Source: Druceiella hillmani
Taxonomy: Eukaryota; Arthropoda; Insecta; Lepidoptera; Hepialidae
Assembly: GCA_039881145.1 (NCBI GenBank)
Contig: JAYKKI010000077.1
Span: 1,738,501 to 1,802,500 of the forward strand
Length of the DNA stretch: 64,000 nucleotides
Direction: 5' to 3'
Part shown: in pieces, positions 37,290 to 48,744 of the stretch
Layout of the letters: each line of letters opens with the position of its first letter
Numbering within the stretch: the first letter of the stretch is position 1
Translations under genes and position numbers: made by a program
The notes under the pieces: generated by a model
Seen by the model: only the letters and a program-made list of their open reading frames with translations
Database searches by the model: none
Told to the model about the DNA's origin: nothing

Positions 37290-37700
37290 ATAAGCTCATT
37301 ATTACGATACAAGTAGCCTGTTATTTGAATAAGGCTGTATAAGTCTTATTTTAGTCTTTTGAAAGAATTGATATGGTATTTTATTTTTTAAAATTATATT
37401 ATTTTGCTTCTATTGCCTAAGTTATTATAATGTTTTTTAAATGGAGGATTGATTTAAAATATTTATTGTTTAAATACCAATTATACATGTTTTATAATTT
37501 AATTTACTGTATTATATAATATCTGAGCATTTAATGAATTAAACAAATGCTTATATAAGACCGAGGATGTTTGTACGTAAAATGTTATTTTGGTGTGGTA
37601 ATTCTAGGACACAAGTTAACATAATACATGAAGGACCCTCATTTTATCTCGCTGTGATTTGTATATGTTTTTCTCCATACGTGATAAATAAATAAAAAGT
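37290..37700. other. AT-rich stretch, nothing identified
   Basis: No gene or repeat could be supported between the LINE relic and the mariner fragment. Confidence 0.4.
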
Positions 37701-37736
37701 CGCCGCTACACTTCTTTCAAATTAAAACAAAGTTTA

Positions 37737-38045
37737 TTTTCACATGACAATGCACGACTCTGCGTAACATAGGTGACGCGTAAAAAACTATTTTCACTTG
37801 GATGGAATATGCTACTTCATCCACCGTATTCTTCAGATCTATCGCCATCTAATTACCATATGTTACACTCTCTTTCTAATAATTTACATGATAGAAAATT
37901 TAAAGACGAATCTCAAATCAATATCGAACTTCACCGATTCCTCAGTCAAATACCCAAATATTTCTACAACGACGGAACTTTAGCTCTGCCTAGACAATGG
38001 CGACAAATGTCAGACACTGACGGTGCTCGGGGGATGAGTCCTAAT
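37737..38045 (+). pseudogene. mariner transposase C-terminal fragment
   Basis: This is the C-terminal third of a mariner-family (Tc1/mariner) transposase, the enzyme that cuts and pastes the element. FSHDNARLCVT matches the second catalytic block (HDNAR.H), followed by an in-frame TAG; then KLFSLGWNMLLHPPYSSDLS with PSNYHMLHSLSNNLHDRKF, matching the HPPYSPDLAPSDYHLFRSL block. The third catalytic Asp (PSDYH) is Asn here. The tail NDGTLALPRQWRQMSDTDG matches the usual DGI..LP.RW....... end. The N-terminal two thirds and the terminal repeats are not visible, so the fragment is inactive. Confidence 0.85.
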
Positions 38046-38109
38046 TGCGATCGTAATGTTCATTCGTTGACAATTGGTTTCTTTGCAAGGCAAAGCTTTA
38101 GATACTGAG

Positions 38110-39800
38110 ACCCACTCAATCGAAATCAGTGCTACAAGTTTTAAAATACTGTTACTAATATAGTTGGAATAGAAAGTTATATCTTGAATAAACAGAGTAC
38201 AGATAAAAACGCTACCAACAAACTCAGTAGTTACACGAAAAGGTCATCATAATTTCATCTGTCAAACACTATTCCAACCTCGATCTAAGTTTAACTTTAG
38301 TTTTTGCAATTCGATTTTGTTTATAATTATTTTAAAGAAAACGTTTGCGTGTATTTCAATTACTGCAACTGAAATATTATTGAGAAAAATATTATTTAAT
38401 TTGTTACGTGTAGTGTATGTTTGTAACCAGGAGCAATATTTATTGATAAAATGTTTTAAATTGAATAAAATTCAAGTAATACTATCATTTGTTGATACTG
38501 ATGACTGAAGTGGCAGATGTCATTTGTATTCACAATCATAGACAAAATCTCCTATTTTACGTGTTTGTCTATGAAACGCGACGTTGCCATGTTGGATTTT
38601 TTAAATAACTTCGTAACAGCTATTCTATCGTTTTATTCAGGTTATAAGTTATAACCTTTTGAAAAAATATGCAAGTTTTCCCAGAATAAGAGTAGTATAA
38701 CTTAAGTTTAAGCATTTTCTATTACTAAGAATGAAAAAGTATATTTGTAAGTACATAATTTGTATGTACATTGCCAAATACGAGATGTTAAATAATATTG
38801 AGCAATGTTGAGTAATATATCCGGAACTTGTCGGTTTTGGGTTCCAATAATAGAATTGCATAAAAGAAACGTTGCAAATTTAGTACATTTTGTGTATTCA
38901 AGCATTGTTTGGGTTCCAATTTCAGCTCAGCGTCATAAAGCAGCCCGTAGAAGAGTTTTGGTACAGTAATTTGAACATTGCAGCGGTCAAGATATCCAGT
39001 CTGGTGTAGTTAGGCATTAAGTAGATCGAATAATACACTCCACAATAGACACTTTGTTTATATGACAATTTATTTTTATGAGATATTTTATAAATATGAT
39101 TGTACAGGAGTATAACAAAATAATTTACAGTGAACTTAATAAAAAGTTACATTGGAAACATTGCATTAGTTCTTAAAAATCATATAAGTGTCCATGAAAG
39201 AAGAGGTTTTGTTTGAAGTTACCAAAAAAGCAAAAATGTAAAGGGGGAATTATAGTACTTGTAAAGCGCGTTCAAAATTAAAATGAAATTACACTCATAA
39301 TTAAGTATTTAAAAAGCTACGTTTAATAGTTAAATATAAAAATTTCAATAATACGAAAATTTGTTTAGAAAAGAATCACATAATATGCAGATATTAAAAT
39401 ATGATTTCCATTATTGTTTAAGAATAAATGTCCCACACAAAATCAACTTCAAAATAATATTATAACATGTATTTGCACAATCTATGTTGAGGGAATCCAT
39501 TAATAAAGTGCACCTTCTTAAAGTTTAACAACGGTGATTGCAGTTGTTTCCATCAGATAAATAAATAAGCATTATAAATAATTGAGTACATATAAGTAGA
39601 AAGAAATGAATTAACCATTTTTTTCATATAGCCATTAGTTACGAATATTTTATTTCGTATCGTAACATTATTGCAGTAATTCAATTTCTGATATCAAATT
39701 GATCTTAAAACTACAACAAATTTTATTATTGTGGGTATTTTCGTTTATTTCACTCTTCCAGCATTACAGCTTAGCAACAATATCCTAGAAAATTTTACTA
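38110..39800. other. AT-rich stretch, nothing identified
   Basis: Several short hydrophobic frames occur but none has a family signature. TTTATT at 39804-39809, just beyond, would be a polyadenylation signal on the minus strand for the Gr gene ending at 39957. Confidence 0.4.
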
Positions 39801-39956
39801 TAATTTATTTTTACTGAATTATCGTAGTATAGCTATTGTCTTGTGTCATTGACTTATTAAAAATAACATGATGGATGGATAAATTAGTAAAAGCAACTAT
39901 ATTAATATGTTTTTAATGTACCAAAATGTCGTAAATGTATTCCAGCTACATTGTAA

Positions 39957-42900
39957 CTATGACAAGTTTGACATCTGAGCGAATACAATCACGTACGTGG
40001 TAATCGAACCGATAAAACTAAGAATTAATCTGGTTCTTAATTTGAAGATATTGCATGCGGTAAATTTGCCTATCTCACTTATTTCGATCAGGTTGCTAAT
40101 ATCAGAAATATCTTGAAGTTGATCTGTGGATGAATAATATATTGTTTCAATTTGAGTTTTTTTTTATATTCAATGAAAACGAAAACAATAATCTATCGTA
40201 AAGACGTGAATGAAAGATTTCTAGAGAATAATTTTGCTTTTGTGTCTTAGCTGTTTCTCATATAAAATGTAATTAAAATATAGTGAGTAATTGTACACAT
40301 AAAATGTATATAAATAAAAATATTAAAATATGCAGGATTTTAAATAACAATCTTAAATTATATGATCGAGTTTATATGTGTAAGGGTAGTCAAGATATCT
40401 GTAAAACCAAATAACTAAATTAGTAAAATAAATTTTAAAAAATGGGATATACAAATTTTTTAGGTCTTTCAAGATACGAGCTATTGTCGCAAGAAAGCGA
40501 AACAACTGTTTCATTTAAAATTGCAAATTTTAAAATACAAGGGAATATTGTCATGTGTGACAGATTATATACAAACACATACACACACCCGTACGCATGC
40601 ATGCGCGCACGCACCCACTCGCACACACACTCTCGCGCATACGCGCAGCCATACACCCACATGCGGGCGCATGCATGCACATGCAAATGCAGGTTCATAC
40701 GTACATGCACACATATCTGTATATATGTATGGGTGTGTGCGTGTGCATGTGCATGTGCACGTGAGAAAAGATGTGCTTTTTAGGAAAGTTTAGATTTGTT
40801 TCTTTGAAAAATTTCACTAAAATTTATCAAATTTAAAACAAGGCCGTCTAATTCATTTGATGTAATGAGACATTTTGGGAGCGAGGTTTCGCGCTTCGAT
40901 TATGGGAAAAGGGTAAATAAAAATTTGTTTACCCTTGCGAGCCGCAAGTTTTATATTCATCAGAGTGATTTTTGAAATTTGCACTTCAGTTTTTAGTTTC
41001 TCACAGAAGCAACAGAGCAATATAAAAGGCAATAAATACTGCATGGACCATCCTATTTCAACGACAAAGAACCAGGCTCCACGTTCAACCTGAAATCAAT
41101 TTTGATAATAATTGTTTTATTTAAAAAAAAGATTATATTTGTTAAATATAATATACATAAACATCATTAAATGGTTTCGGTAATTCATATTAAATATATG
41201 TAAACAGTTTTTACATTAAGTTTGTGATATTTTTCCTTTAGTTATTTTTCAACAAAATCACTTATGCAAATTAAAATAGGAAAAGTAATACTTTACTACA
41301 ATTTAAAATAAGCTACAATAACACCAAAAAAAAAACAAAAAGGAAAATGAAATCAAAAGTAATTAGCCGTTAACTACTGAAATGCTTATAATTCCACTCC
41401 TTTATTTTACTTCAAAACAGAGCAATGACGTAGTTTATGTCTTGAATTTCTTCAGAGTACAACTGACAAATTCATTTATGTTTAATATCGTACTGTTACC
41501 AAAGACGTGTGTACTGAAAATTCGCTCAAGATTACTTCTTTATGACTGAAAGCAGGACGAGAAAAAGTAATGACGTTTTGTTTACAATTAAATGAACCTC
41601 GTTGCTCAAACCTTAAAATGTCTAAAACAAAAAAAACTCCAGTATACAGGTTGAAATAAGGTGCCTGCAAAGCCACTGACTATTATAAAAATTATGTATT
41701 TTAGTTGACGAATGGAAGAAAAATTGAGTTAGAAAGAGACTGCAAGACAAGATGGAGTAGTTTGCCTTAAATTATTGAAATATTTAACAGATTAAAATTG
41801 TACATTGGTAAAACAATTGATAATTGTACATTGGTCGAGATAGAAAAAGGATTCAACACATTAGTAAATTTAGAAAGTTTCCTGAACCCAGTAAAATTTA
41901 TCGTCGTTTTTTGTTGCTAATCTTGTTGCGACTGAAGTTACGGTTAAATTTATGGTCAAGAAACAGGAAGATAATAATTCAGCGTTCCCATCGAAAAGAG
42001 CTCTGTCTTTACGTCGACATACTACACAACAACGAAAAAATTTAATTGCACTTCTGATTCATCTTCAAAAGTTTCGTAGTTACCAAGCGTCAGATTACGA
42101 TTAAACATTTCATATTCCAGAAAAAATGTGCTTTTTGGAACACATTTTTTAGAAATCTAATAGTTCGTAATGAGAATAAAGTTCACCGACCATTCAAATT
42201 CAACTGACAACAACGACAACGCACCTCTTGCTGTTTTGGCTGGAGAGGTTTTTCGAGTAACAAACAAAAATCAAGCAGAGGTTTCAATATCCGACCTTAT
42301 ATTGTACCATTACCATTTGGAGTTAATTACATCGTTAATGTCCAGTGTAATTTGCTCATCACCATCTCGCGCTAATTTACTTGCATCTATTATAAAGAAA
42401 AATGAGTCTTTAGAAATCAAGGGGTTAAATCGGTAAATGCCTTCGGCGGTATTCCTTTTCATAGCACGAAAAGGAATACCACCAAAAAATGAGGAAGTTG
42501 AGAGAAGTGTTTCTGGTTCTGGCTGTATTGCACCTAAAATATAAAATAGTTTGGTGGCAACACTTTTTACATACGTTTTCTTTGTAACCTTTTTAACTGC
42601 ATGTTGCTGATGAAACTAAGTAAGTTTTTGATTGATTGCTTGTATGTAACTGTTTTATTAATTTCATTTGATCTCTATAAATTACCCATATATTAAACTT
42701 GATCACTTGCTAATAATAAAATTTAAATAAATTTTAAATTTTATTCGTTATTTCATTGTATTATTTACCTTGTAAACAAATATTCTCTGCATCTTGCAAA
42801 TATCGAAATACCACGGGATTCATTCTAGGACAAATTATCAATCTAGCTAATACCAATATTGAAGATTGGCTGAGGGATTGGAAGCCCTAGTTTAGCATAA

Positions 42901-45900
42901 TGGCGATAAGACTAACCAAACTACTTTTGAAGTCGAAATAGTTGAGAATAAAAAACAACTGAAGATGATAATATTTTATTCAAAAATGTTTTTTCCTCAA
43001 AAATTTGGTTGAGTTTACCTACCCTTTGTGGTCTACGTCAGTGAATACATACTTCAATAAAAAAAAATTAGGTGAAGTATGCTGGACGCAATTCATATTT
43101 AAAATGTATACTTTTATGTTGTGGCTATAGATTTTATAGTTAAACAAAATTTAAAATATCAATGAAATCCTTTCAAAACAAAATAATAATTTTATAATTT
43201 TTCAATTGTAAATGAAGCTTTATTTCCTTTGTTTCCTAGCTTGTCGATTGTGTACATCACATTGCAGAGGTTTTTTAACTTCTCTGTAATATGATGTACA
43301 TAATCGACAAGCTAGGAATCAAAGGGAAATACAAATAACCATAATAGATTGAGTATGTATTGTATATTTAAAAAAATACAATAGGTAGATTAGTCGTTAG
43401 TTTATTTATTATTTACTCACTAGAAAATTATTATCATTATAGATTTGCAATTTATTGCAAATGCTATAAGACTGTCTGACATATAACTCTCTTAGTGTTC
43501 GATTAGGTAAAAGCATAATATTTGTTCATTTTACAGCAACGCACTGCAATTTGATATTTTTCGGATGTTTCGTGATTTTGTCGAAATTACAATTTTTAAG
43601 AAATAAGTAAGTATTCATTTAATTTGATCTGATTCTTTATTTCCTTATCGACTGTTCTAAACTATGTAATATTATTAACAAGATATTTGCGTGGAATCGA
43701 TACATACCTTATTCAGTAGCGTAAATACAACATTACCCATCGTTGTCAGTGTATAGGAGCACAATGCTCCCAAGAATATCTGTAAAAAAATATAGAATAA
43801 TTTTCTAAATAAGACGTATGCATGTTTGGAGTCCATTCGTGGCAAGCTTCATTTCAAAGACGCTTTCACATGATACATGTAATATCTCTGGTGGGTTCTC
43901 TCAATTTGATAATATGGATGCGATGTCTTGAATGAAAATAAACGACTCATACGTTTTTCATTAAATTCTTTAAAAATAGCTTAAGGAAATCAATAAATTT
44001 ATTAATGTTGAAAGTCGAAGGTTTACGTTCTTTGAATAATGTATACGACCAATGTGAAAAGTTGTATTTGAAAATGATTGTGCACAAGTCTACATCTAGG
44101 TAAAAAACTTTCTTTTATGAGCAATAGCAATTTTATAAAGTTTCAAACTTTTAAATCGTGAGTTTCATGTTGTGGTTCTTATATTACTTTCAAGTGTGAA
44201 TTGGACTATTTGTTCCTTTAAGATACATTCTGTTAGATATTCTAAAATACCCTTTTATAAAGGAGAAATGGACTAAGGCCGCTGGAATGGAAAAAATTAC
44301 TTGCCTCCGAAGATCAGAACAATTTGGTTAGCACACATTTAAGGACATGGTTTTGATGTAGATTAGTCCGGTAGAAGAAATTTGTCCCAAAAGCACTTTT
44401 AGTTTTTATTCAAAATCGTTATCACATTTTTGTCAGCCATTTCATCCATAAAATGGCAAATTATTAAAAATTGGAATGAAAAATATTGTCATAACTACCA
44501 AAATAAAAAAATTGGCTTAAGTGGTTATTATCTGGCAGAAAATAAAGAGGGTCGTGTATTTCTAGTTACGGTGATTAACCCAATCTGTCAATCAACTCAA
44601 ACTTTAACTTCGACAAGAAACAAAAATATAATCAAGGGATTTAAATTATCTTACATTCGTGAAGATAATCGGTAGAAAATATGTTTGATTTTCCGGGCAA
44701 TAAGTTAAATATTTTCTGAAATATTTTGTCAATACATCTTTGGAAGCAAATAAAGCTATAATTATTTTAGTCAACTTGAACCTTCAATTGTTTGAAAATC
44801 TGACGCCTTGGAAACTGACATTTTTTGGTATCATACGTAATAAAATCCTGTTTTTATGAAAATTAATAAATATGTTCTTGCCCTTAAGTATTACAATTTA
44901 AAATAAATTTTATTAATAAAAATTAAGTTGAAAATTATTAACTAATTTATATTTATTGCAAGGCTGAAGTTCGTGGTGAACGGTTGTTAAATGTGGAAAC
45001 AAAAATAATATTATAGAACATTTCTTGAACGCAGGATAATTATATGTTCTAAAGCCATGCTTTCGAAAAACGAGAACGAATTTAACACCTCCGTGATAAT
45101 TTTGAACGGAGGTGAGGGCGTGCGCCACGATGAAATTGGCTTGTTTTAAAATTGGCGACGGGCGTTTTATATATTTTCTCAAATATATCGCTTCCATAGT
45201 GTGTTACGTCCTGTGGGGATATGTATCGAGTAAAGAAATAAACATATACATTTAAGGAGTTAAGTCGATCAGTTAAATAATTTTACATATGAATGCTTTT
45301 ATGTTTTTAAATACTAATTGTCTATTAAGTGAAATAAATGTGATAATCTTACCTGATGCTCAAACGAATCATTTACAAGATTCCACGAATGTGATAAGTG
45401 AATGAAAAATGTGTTAAGTTGAAAAATATCTTCACATAATTCTGTCGAAACGTAATCGCTTTCTCCTTTTGAATTTTTCAGGTACGAAAAGTGATTAAAT
45501 TGAATGGATCGCTTTTTAGATTGCAATACAATAATAGATAAATTGCTGTTAACAATGAATAATATTTTTCGAATATTATTAACAATCACCGTCAAATAAA
45601 GTGGTTCTAAATGTAACAAAACTATGGACACATAAAATGTAAAGTTTCTGACCATTAGTGAAATTTCAATTTGAAGCACATCGGTAAAAATTATGAACGA
45701 ATATAGTATAAGAATGCACAATGTGAAACATACGCTCATGTACTTTGATGTGTGGAAAACGATTCTTCTACAATCCGCATCAAAATATTTTCCAAGCTGA
45801 TTGAGTGATGTCATTAATTTAAAATGAGTGTTTCTTTTCCAAAATGTATCTATCAATACGACATAAGATAAAAAAATTGAGAACATAATCGTAAATATGC

Positions 45901-46141
45901 AATGTAGAAAATAATAAGACGAGTCTTTTTTATAAAAACTTAATTCTCCTCGATAAACATAGGCCACGGCCAGTGAGTATATTGCTATTGTTATACTGTA
46001 ACATTGTCTCATTCTGGTCATCGGCGAAGATCTTATATTTTGAGTACCCAATCTGCAAATTCCCAGAAAAGATTCGACAATATTTAGTGATTGAAAACTT
46101 TCTTCAATATTTGGAATAGATAACTCTTCTTCCACAGCCAT
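39957..46141 (-). CDS. Gustatory receptor (Gr) gene, complete, four exons
   Basis: Minus-strand join: 46141-45353 (263 codons), 43779-43708 (24 codons), 41089-40933 (52 codons plus 1 base) and 40123-39957 (ending TAG). Together they give 394 residues, the normal Gr length. The start ATG (MAVEEELSIPNIEESFQSLN) is the first ATG of the frame. Exon 1 holds most membrane segments (for example YFLHCIFTIMFSIFLSYVVL and MSVCFTLCILILYSFIIF) and ends SHSWNLVNDSFEHQ/GT. Exon 2 reads IFLGALCSYTLTTMGNVVFT plus LLNK. Exon 3 contains MQYLLPFILLCCFCEKLKTE. Exon 4 ends with ITTYVIVFAQMSNLS, the TYhhhhhQ signature (QF is QM here). All introns are GT-AG with phases 0, 0 and 1, as in the Gr at 1-2620. AATAAA lies about 150 nt past the stop (39809-39804, minus). 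No defect was found. Ligand unknown; a bitter or general taste role can only be guessed. Confidence 0.88.
40572..40765. repeat. Alternating purine-pyrimidine tract (CA/GC/TG) in the last Gr intron
   Basis: Nearly 200 bp of alternating purine and pyrimidine (CACACGCAC, GCGCATGCATGCACATG, GTGTGCGTGTGCATG types), much richer in G+C than the surroundings. Such tracts can adopt Z-DNA. It lies in intron 3 (40124-40932) of the minus-strand Gr. The long frames in it on both strands are composition artefacts. Confidence 0.85.
41800..42540 (+). other. Unrecognised, possibly once-coding segment in Gr intron 2
   Basis: Frames at 41824-42045 and 42170-42436 (+) are less AT-biased than their surroundings and contain non-repetitive polar sequence (for example PLAVLAGEVFRVTNKNQAEV). 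I recognise no family. They lie inside intron 2 of the Gr gene on the other strand and may be the relic of an inserted element. A 13-bp fold-back lies at 42448-42480. Confidence 0.25.
42448..42480. repeat. Perfect 13-bp fold-back
   Basis: GGTATTCCTTTTC at 42448-42460 and its reverse complement at 42468-42480, with the 7-nt loop ATAGCAC. Confidence 0.85.
43221..43331. repeat. About 50-bp fold-back in Gr intron 2
   Basis: 43221-43270 pairs with 43279-43331 with a few mismatches and single-base offsets; the core TTCCTAGCTTGTCGATT is perfect. The spacer is a short T-rich run. Confidence 0.85.
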
Positions 46142-46149
46142 AATTAACA

Positions 46150-47465
46150 ATTAACTTTATCACTTTATATAAGCAAGCAGCTAAAAGCCTTGTGCATTTA
46201 AATTGCTAAATACTTCCATTTGCTCATAGATCGACTGCGCTAACGAAATTAGTTGATACATTTACATGAGGCATACCTGGATTATCGATCCAATTAACTT
46301 CGATAACATCGACACTTTAATATCAAACTGCTCTCTACTTTATTGACTGCTTTATTTAATTGTTTCATTTATCAGCAGCACATGAAATATAGACAAAAAA
46401 CCTGAATGGAAACAATTTGAGAAATCATACAAAATATTTACACAAAAAATATTTATGCATTTTTTGACATGAATAAGGTATATCTATTAGGTTAAACATG
46501 TGTACATCGGGATCCAATCATATTGTGTTTATCCATATTAGTTTTTAAATTGAAAAATATTCATAATATCAGTTTTTATGCTCGACGAATACGAAGGGAA
46601 GGAATTGCATTTCCATCGTTTAACGAAGATAAAATAGTCTTTTGTTGTCCCGATTCTTATTATTGATTACCCTAAGGGTGAAACAACTTCAGGAGTTATT
46701 AATAACAGACAAATTTTAACTATGTTTTCGTCTATCAATACCTTGCCCCTAATTGCACTAAAAGGTATTTATATTAAAATAGATGTATATTAAAGCTAAA
46801 GTACTTAAGTTAAGTTATAATTAATTTATAGGTTAATAATATTCTTATTTTCAGTATTATTTTTGTTAATTACATCGGGAAACGTGTATTTGAATCGGGT
46901 GTATTTTAATTAAAAGCACTCGGTTTTTTCTATATCCCATTCCCTCTGCTGTGATACCGGCATAGAAGTGAGGATTGTCAATTCATTAAGATTACGGCTA
47001 ACAAAAATAAAATGAGTGTAAACAATTTGAGGAAAATCTTTTGAAAATTTTAGGAATCTATAAAGTACACACACATAAATAACTTAATTTTTTGTGCAAA
47101 TATTATTTCCAAATTAAATTACACTAACATCAGCATCAAGTGACACCATTTTAATGGTTGAATATAAATAATTAAAAGAACCTGTAAATAAATAATGGTA
47201 TGGACGTCGAAAGTAAAATTTCTTTGCGATTTAATTTTCGTTTGTAATAAATACGGACAGCCGTAAGAAGAAAATTACGGTTAACGGAAATACCAACTTA
47301 CAATTTCAAGTCGGTGTTTTACTTCTACTAAACAGGCTGAAGACCTAAAGAATTACACTTATCTCGTTGAATCATAGGGTCTTCGCTTAACAGTCTACAA
47401 TATCAGGTGTATTATCCGAATTGTGTCCTGAACAACCAGCCAAACACGGTACGTCTGCCTATAAC
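46150..47465. other. Upstream region of the complete Gr, no gene seen
   Basis: AT-rich DNA that includes the 5' flank of the minus-strand Gr. I see no clear core promoter for the Gr, and no repeat or coding region. Confidence 0.4.
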
Positions 47466-47472
47466 CTTCCAA

Positions 47473-47480
47473 TATAAATA
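47473..47480 (+). promoter_or_regulatory. Candidate TATA box
   Basis: TATAAATA is followed about 22-32 bp downstream by ATCAGGT/TCAAGTT, which fits an insect initiator (TCAKT-like) only loosely. It precedes the small frame at 47571. The assignment is by position only. Confidence 0.3.
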
Positions 47481-47570
47481 TAGGTCACACGAAAGATATA
47501 ATCAGGTTGCAGCATCAAGTTGAGAATACGTCATGATAATAATATATCATCAGAAAATTGTGGTGGGGCA

Positions 47571-47708
47571 ATGAACCCAAACACGGCATATTTGCTATTA
47601 ACTATTATGGTACACATATTCATACTCGCCGAGACATGCCGAGCACGATTGTATGAGCAACTTGTTTGTGCCCGGCCAGTTTCGTCTCAGGTGCTCGTCC
47701 GACATTAA
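47571..47708 (+). CDS. Candidate small secreted peptide or first coding exon
   Basis: ATG 47571 opens a 45-codon frame, MNPNTAYLLLTIMVHIFILA then ETCRARLYEQLVCARP, ending at TAA 47706-47708. The N-terminus has the polar-hydrophobic-small pattern of a signal peptide with likely cleavage near ILA/ET. Two cysteines follow nine residues apart. A possible donor (CAG/GTGCTC near 47691) could instead join it to another exon. The segment is less AT-biased than its surroundings and a TATAAATA box stands about 90 bp upstream. No family is recognised. It may be a chance frame. Confidence 0.3.
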   Translation: MNPNTAYLLLTIMVHIFILAETCRARLYEQLVCARPVSSQVLVRH

Positions 47709-47719
47709 TTTTTAACTAG

Positions 47720-48065
47720 AGGTGGGTATAGCGAAACATAAATAGTTATCGTTGTACTATTAAATAACTTGTTTTCTTGCCCACATAAATGTATTTATTC
47801 CTTGAAGCAATCTATCGCGCATTATTATGTAACGTATCGCTATTGGAATTTTGTACCTATACCGAAATATGTGTATCAAACAGTGTCAACATTAGTATTT
47901 ACGGATTAATATCTACGATTGATTAGAAACAACGTATAGATTCGATAGCAATAGTAGGAAGAATGAGAAAATTGTAATATCGTCACTCTCGAAACAAAGC
48001 ATGTAAAATAATAATATAAACGCGCAAGCAAGTACAAGCAAATGTGTACACAGATACAAATGTAT
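47720..48065. other. AT-rich stretch, nothing identified
   Basis: No gene or repeat could be supported. Confidence 0.4.
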
Positions 48066-48072
48066 GTACAGC

Positions 48073-48073
<1 letters not shown>

Positions 48074-48155
<82 letters not shown>

Positions 48156-48178
48156 ATATACATATGTGTGTGTGTGCA
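48074..48178. repeat. Compound (TA)n-(TG)n microsatellite
   Basis: About 62 bp of TA dinucleotides followed by two short TG runs. Confidence 0.95.
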
Positions 48179-48184
48179 TACACT

Positions 48185-48740
48185 AAGTAAAGTTATTAAA
48201 CTTTGAGACTTTAAGCTGTAATAGTACTACATGGGTAGATTCCAATACACCTATTTTTTTTTAAATCACACCACATTTCTTGATAATTAAAAATTGTCAT
48301 AAATCATTAACATCCAAATGCATCAATCTTATATTTCGATAAACCTAAGAAATGTGGCAATATTGCATAATTACCTTTCTTAGCAATTGATGATGAATTA
48401 GAATTTTTAACTATCTCTATCATTTGCATAATTTTACATAAAAAAGTTAGAAGAAAGAAAAGGATAACAAAATTACATTTCAAGGTCAATTTTGTTTACA
48501 TATTGTAAATCAAAATTATTGCCAGTTTAAAATCTTCACCTCAACCCAATATTCGCACAAACAATTAAAATTATATAAAATACCCTCGTCGATTTAAAAA
48601 AAAACTTACCAGAATAACTACGATATTTTTTTCTTTTTAACTAGTTTAACGTGCGTCGCTGGATTTTTATTAAATAATTTTTATTATTTCTGATATCCAG
48701 TGAGTGGAATTACGAAATGTTGTTTTTTAGTGCTGGTGAA
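48185..48740. other. AT-rich stretch, nothing identified
   Basis: No gene or repeat could be supported. Confidence 0.4.
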
Positions 48741-48744
48741 TAAT

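Noticed and set aside
40435..40793. Overlapping long frames rich in His, Ala, Arg and Thr
   Set aside because: They are produced by the alternating purine-pyrimidine tract on both strands and lie inside a Gr intron.
44913..45197. 94-codon minus-strand frame
   Set aside because: It lies inside intron 1 of the complete Gr on the same strand, has no recognised domain, and the Gr splice sites bracket it cleanly.
47571..47708. Insulin-like peptide B chain (two Cys around a Leu-rich segment)
   Set aside because: The Cys spacing is nine residues rather than the eleven of insulin B chains, and no A chain or dibasic site is visible; kept only as an unassigned candidate peptide.
47906..48183. Tyr-Ile repeat frames
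   Set aside because: Translation of the TA microsatellite. The same applies to frames at 35832-36056 and 54553-54783.
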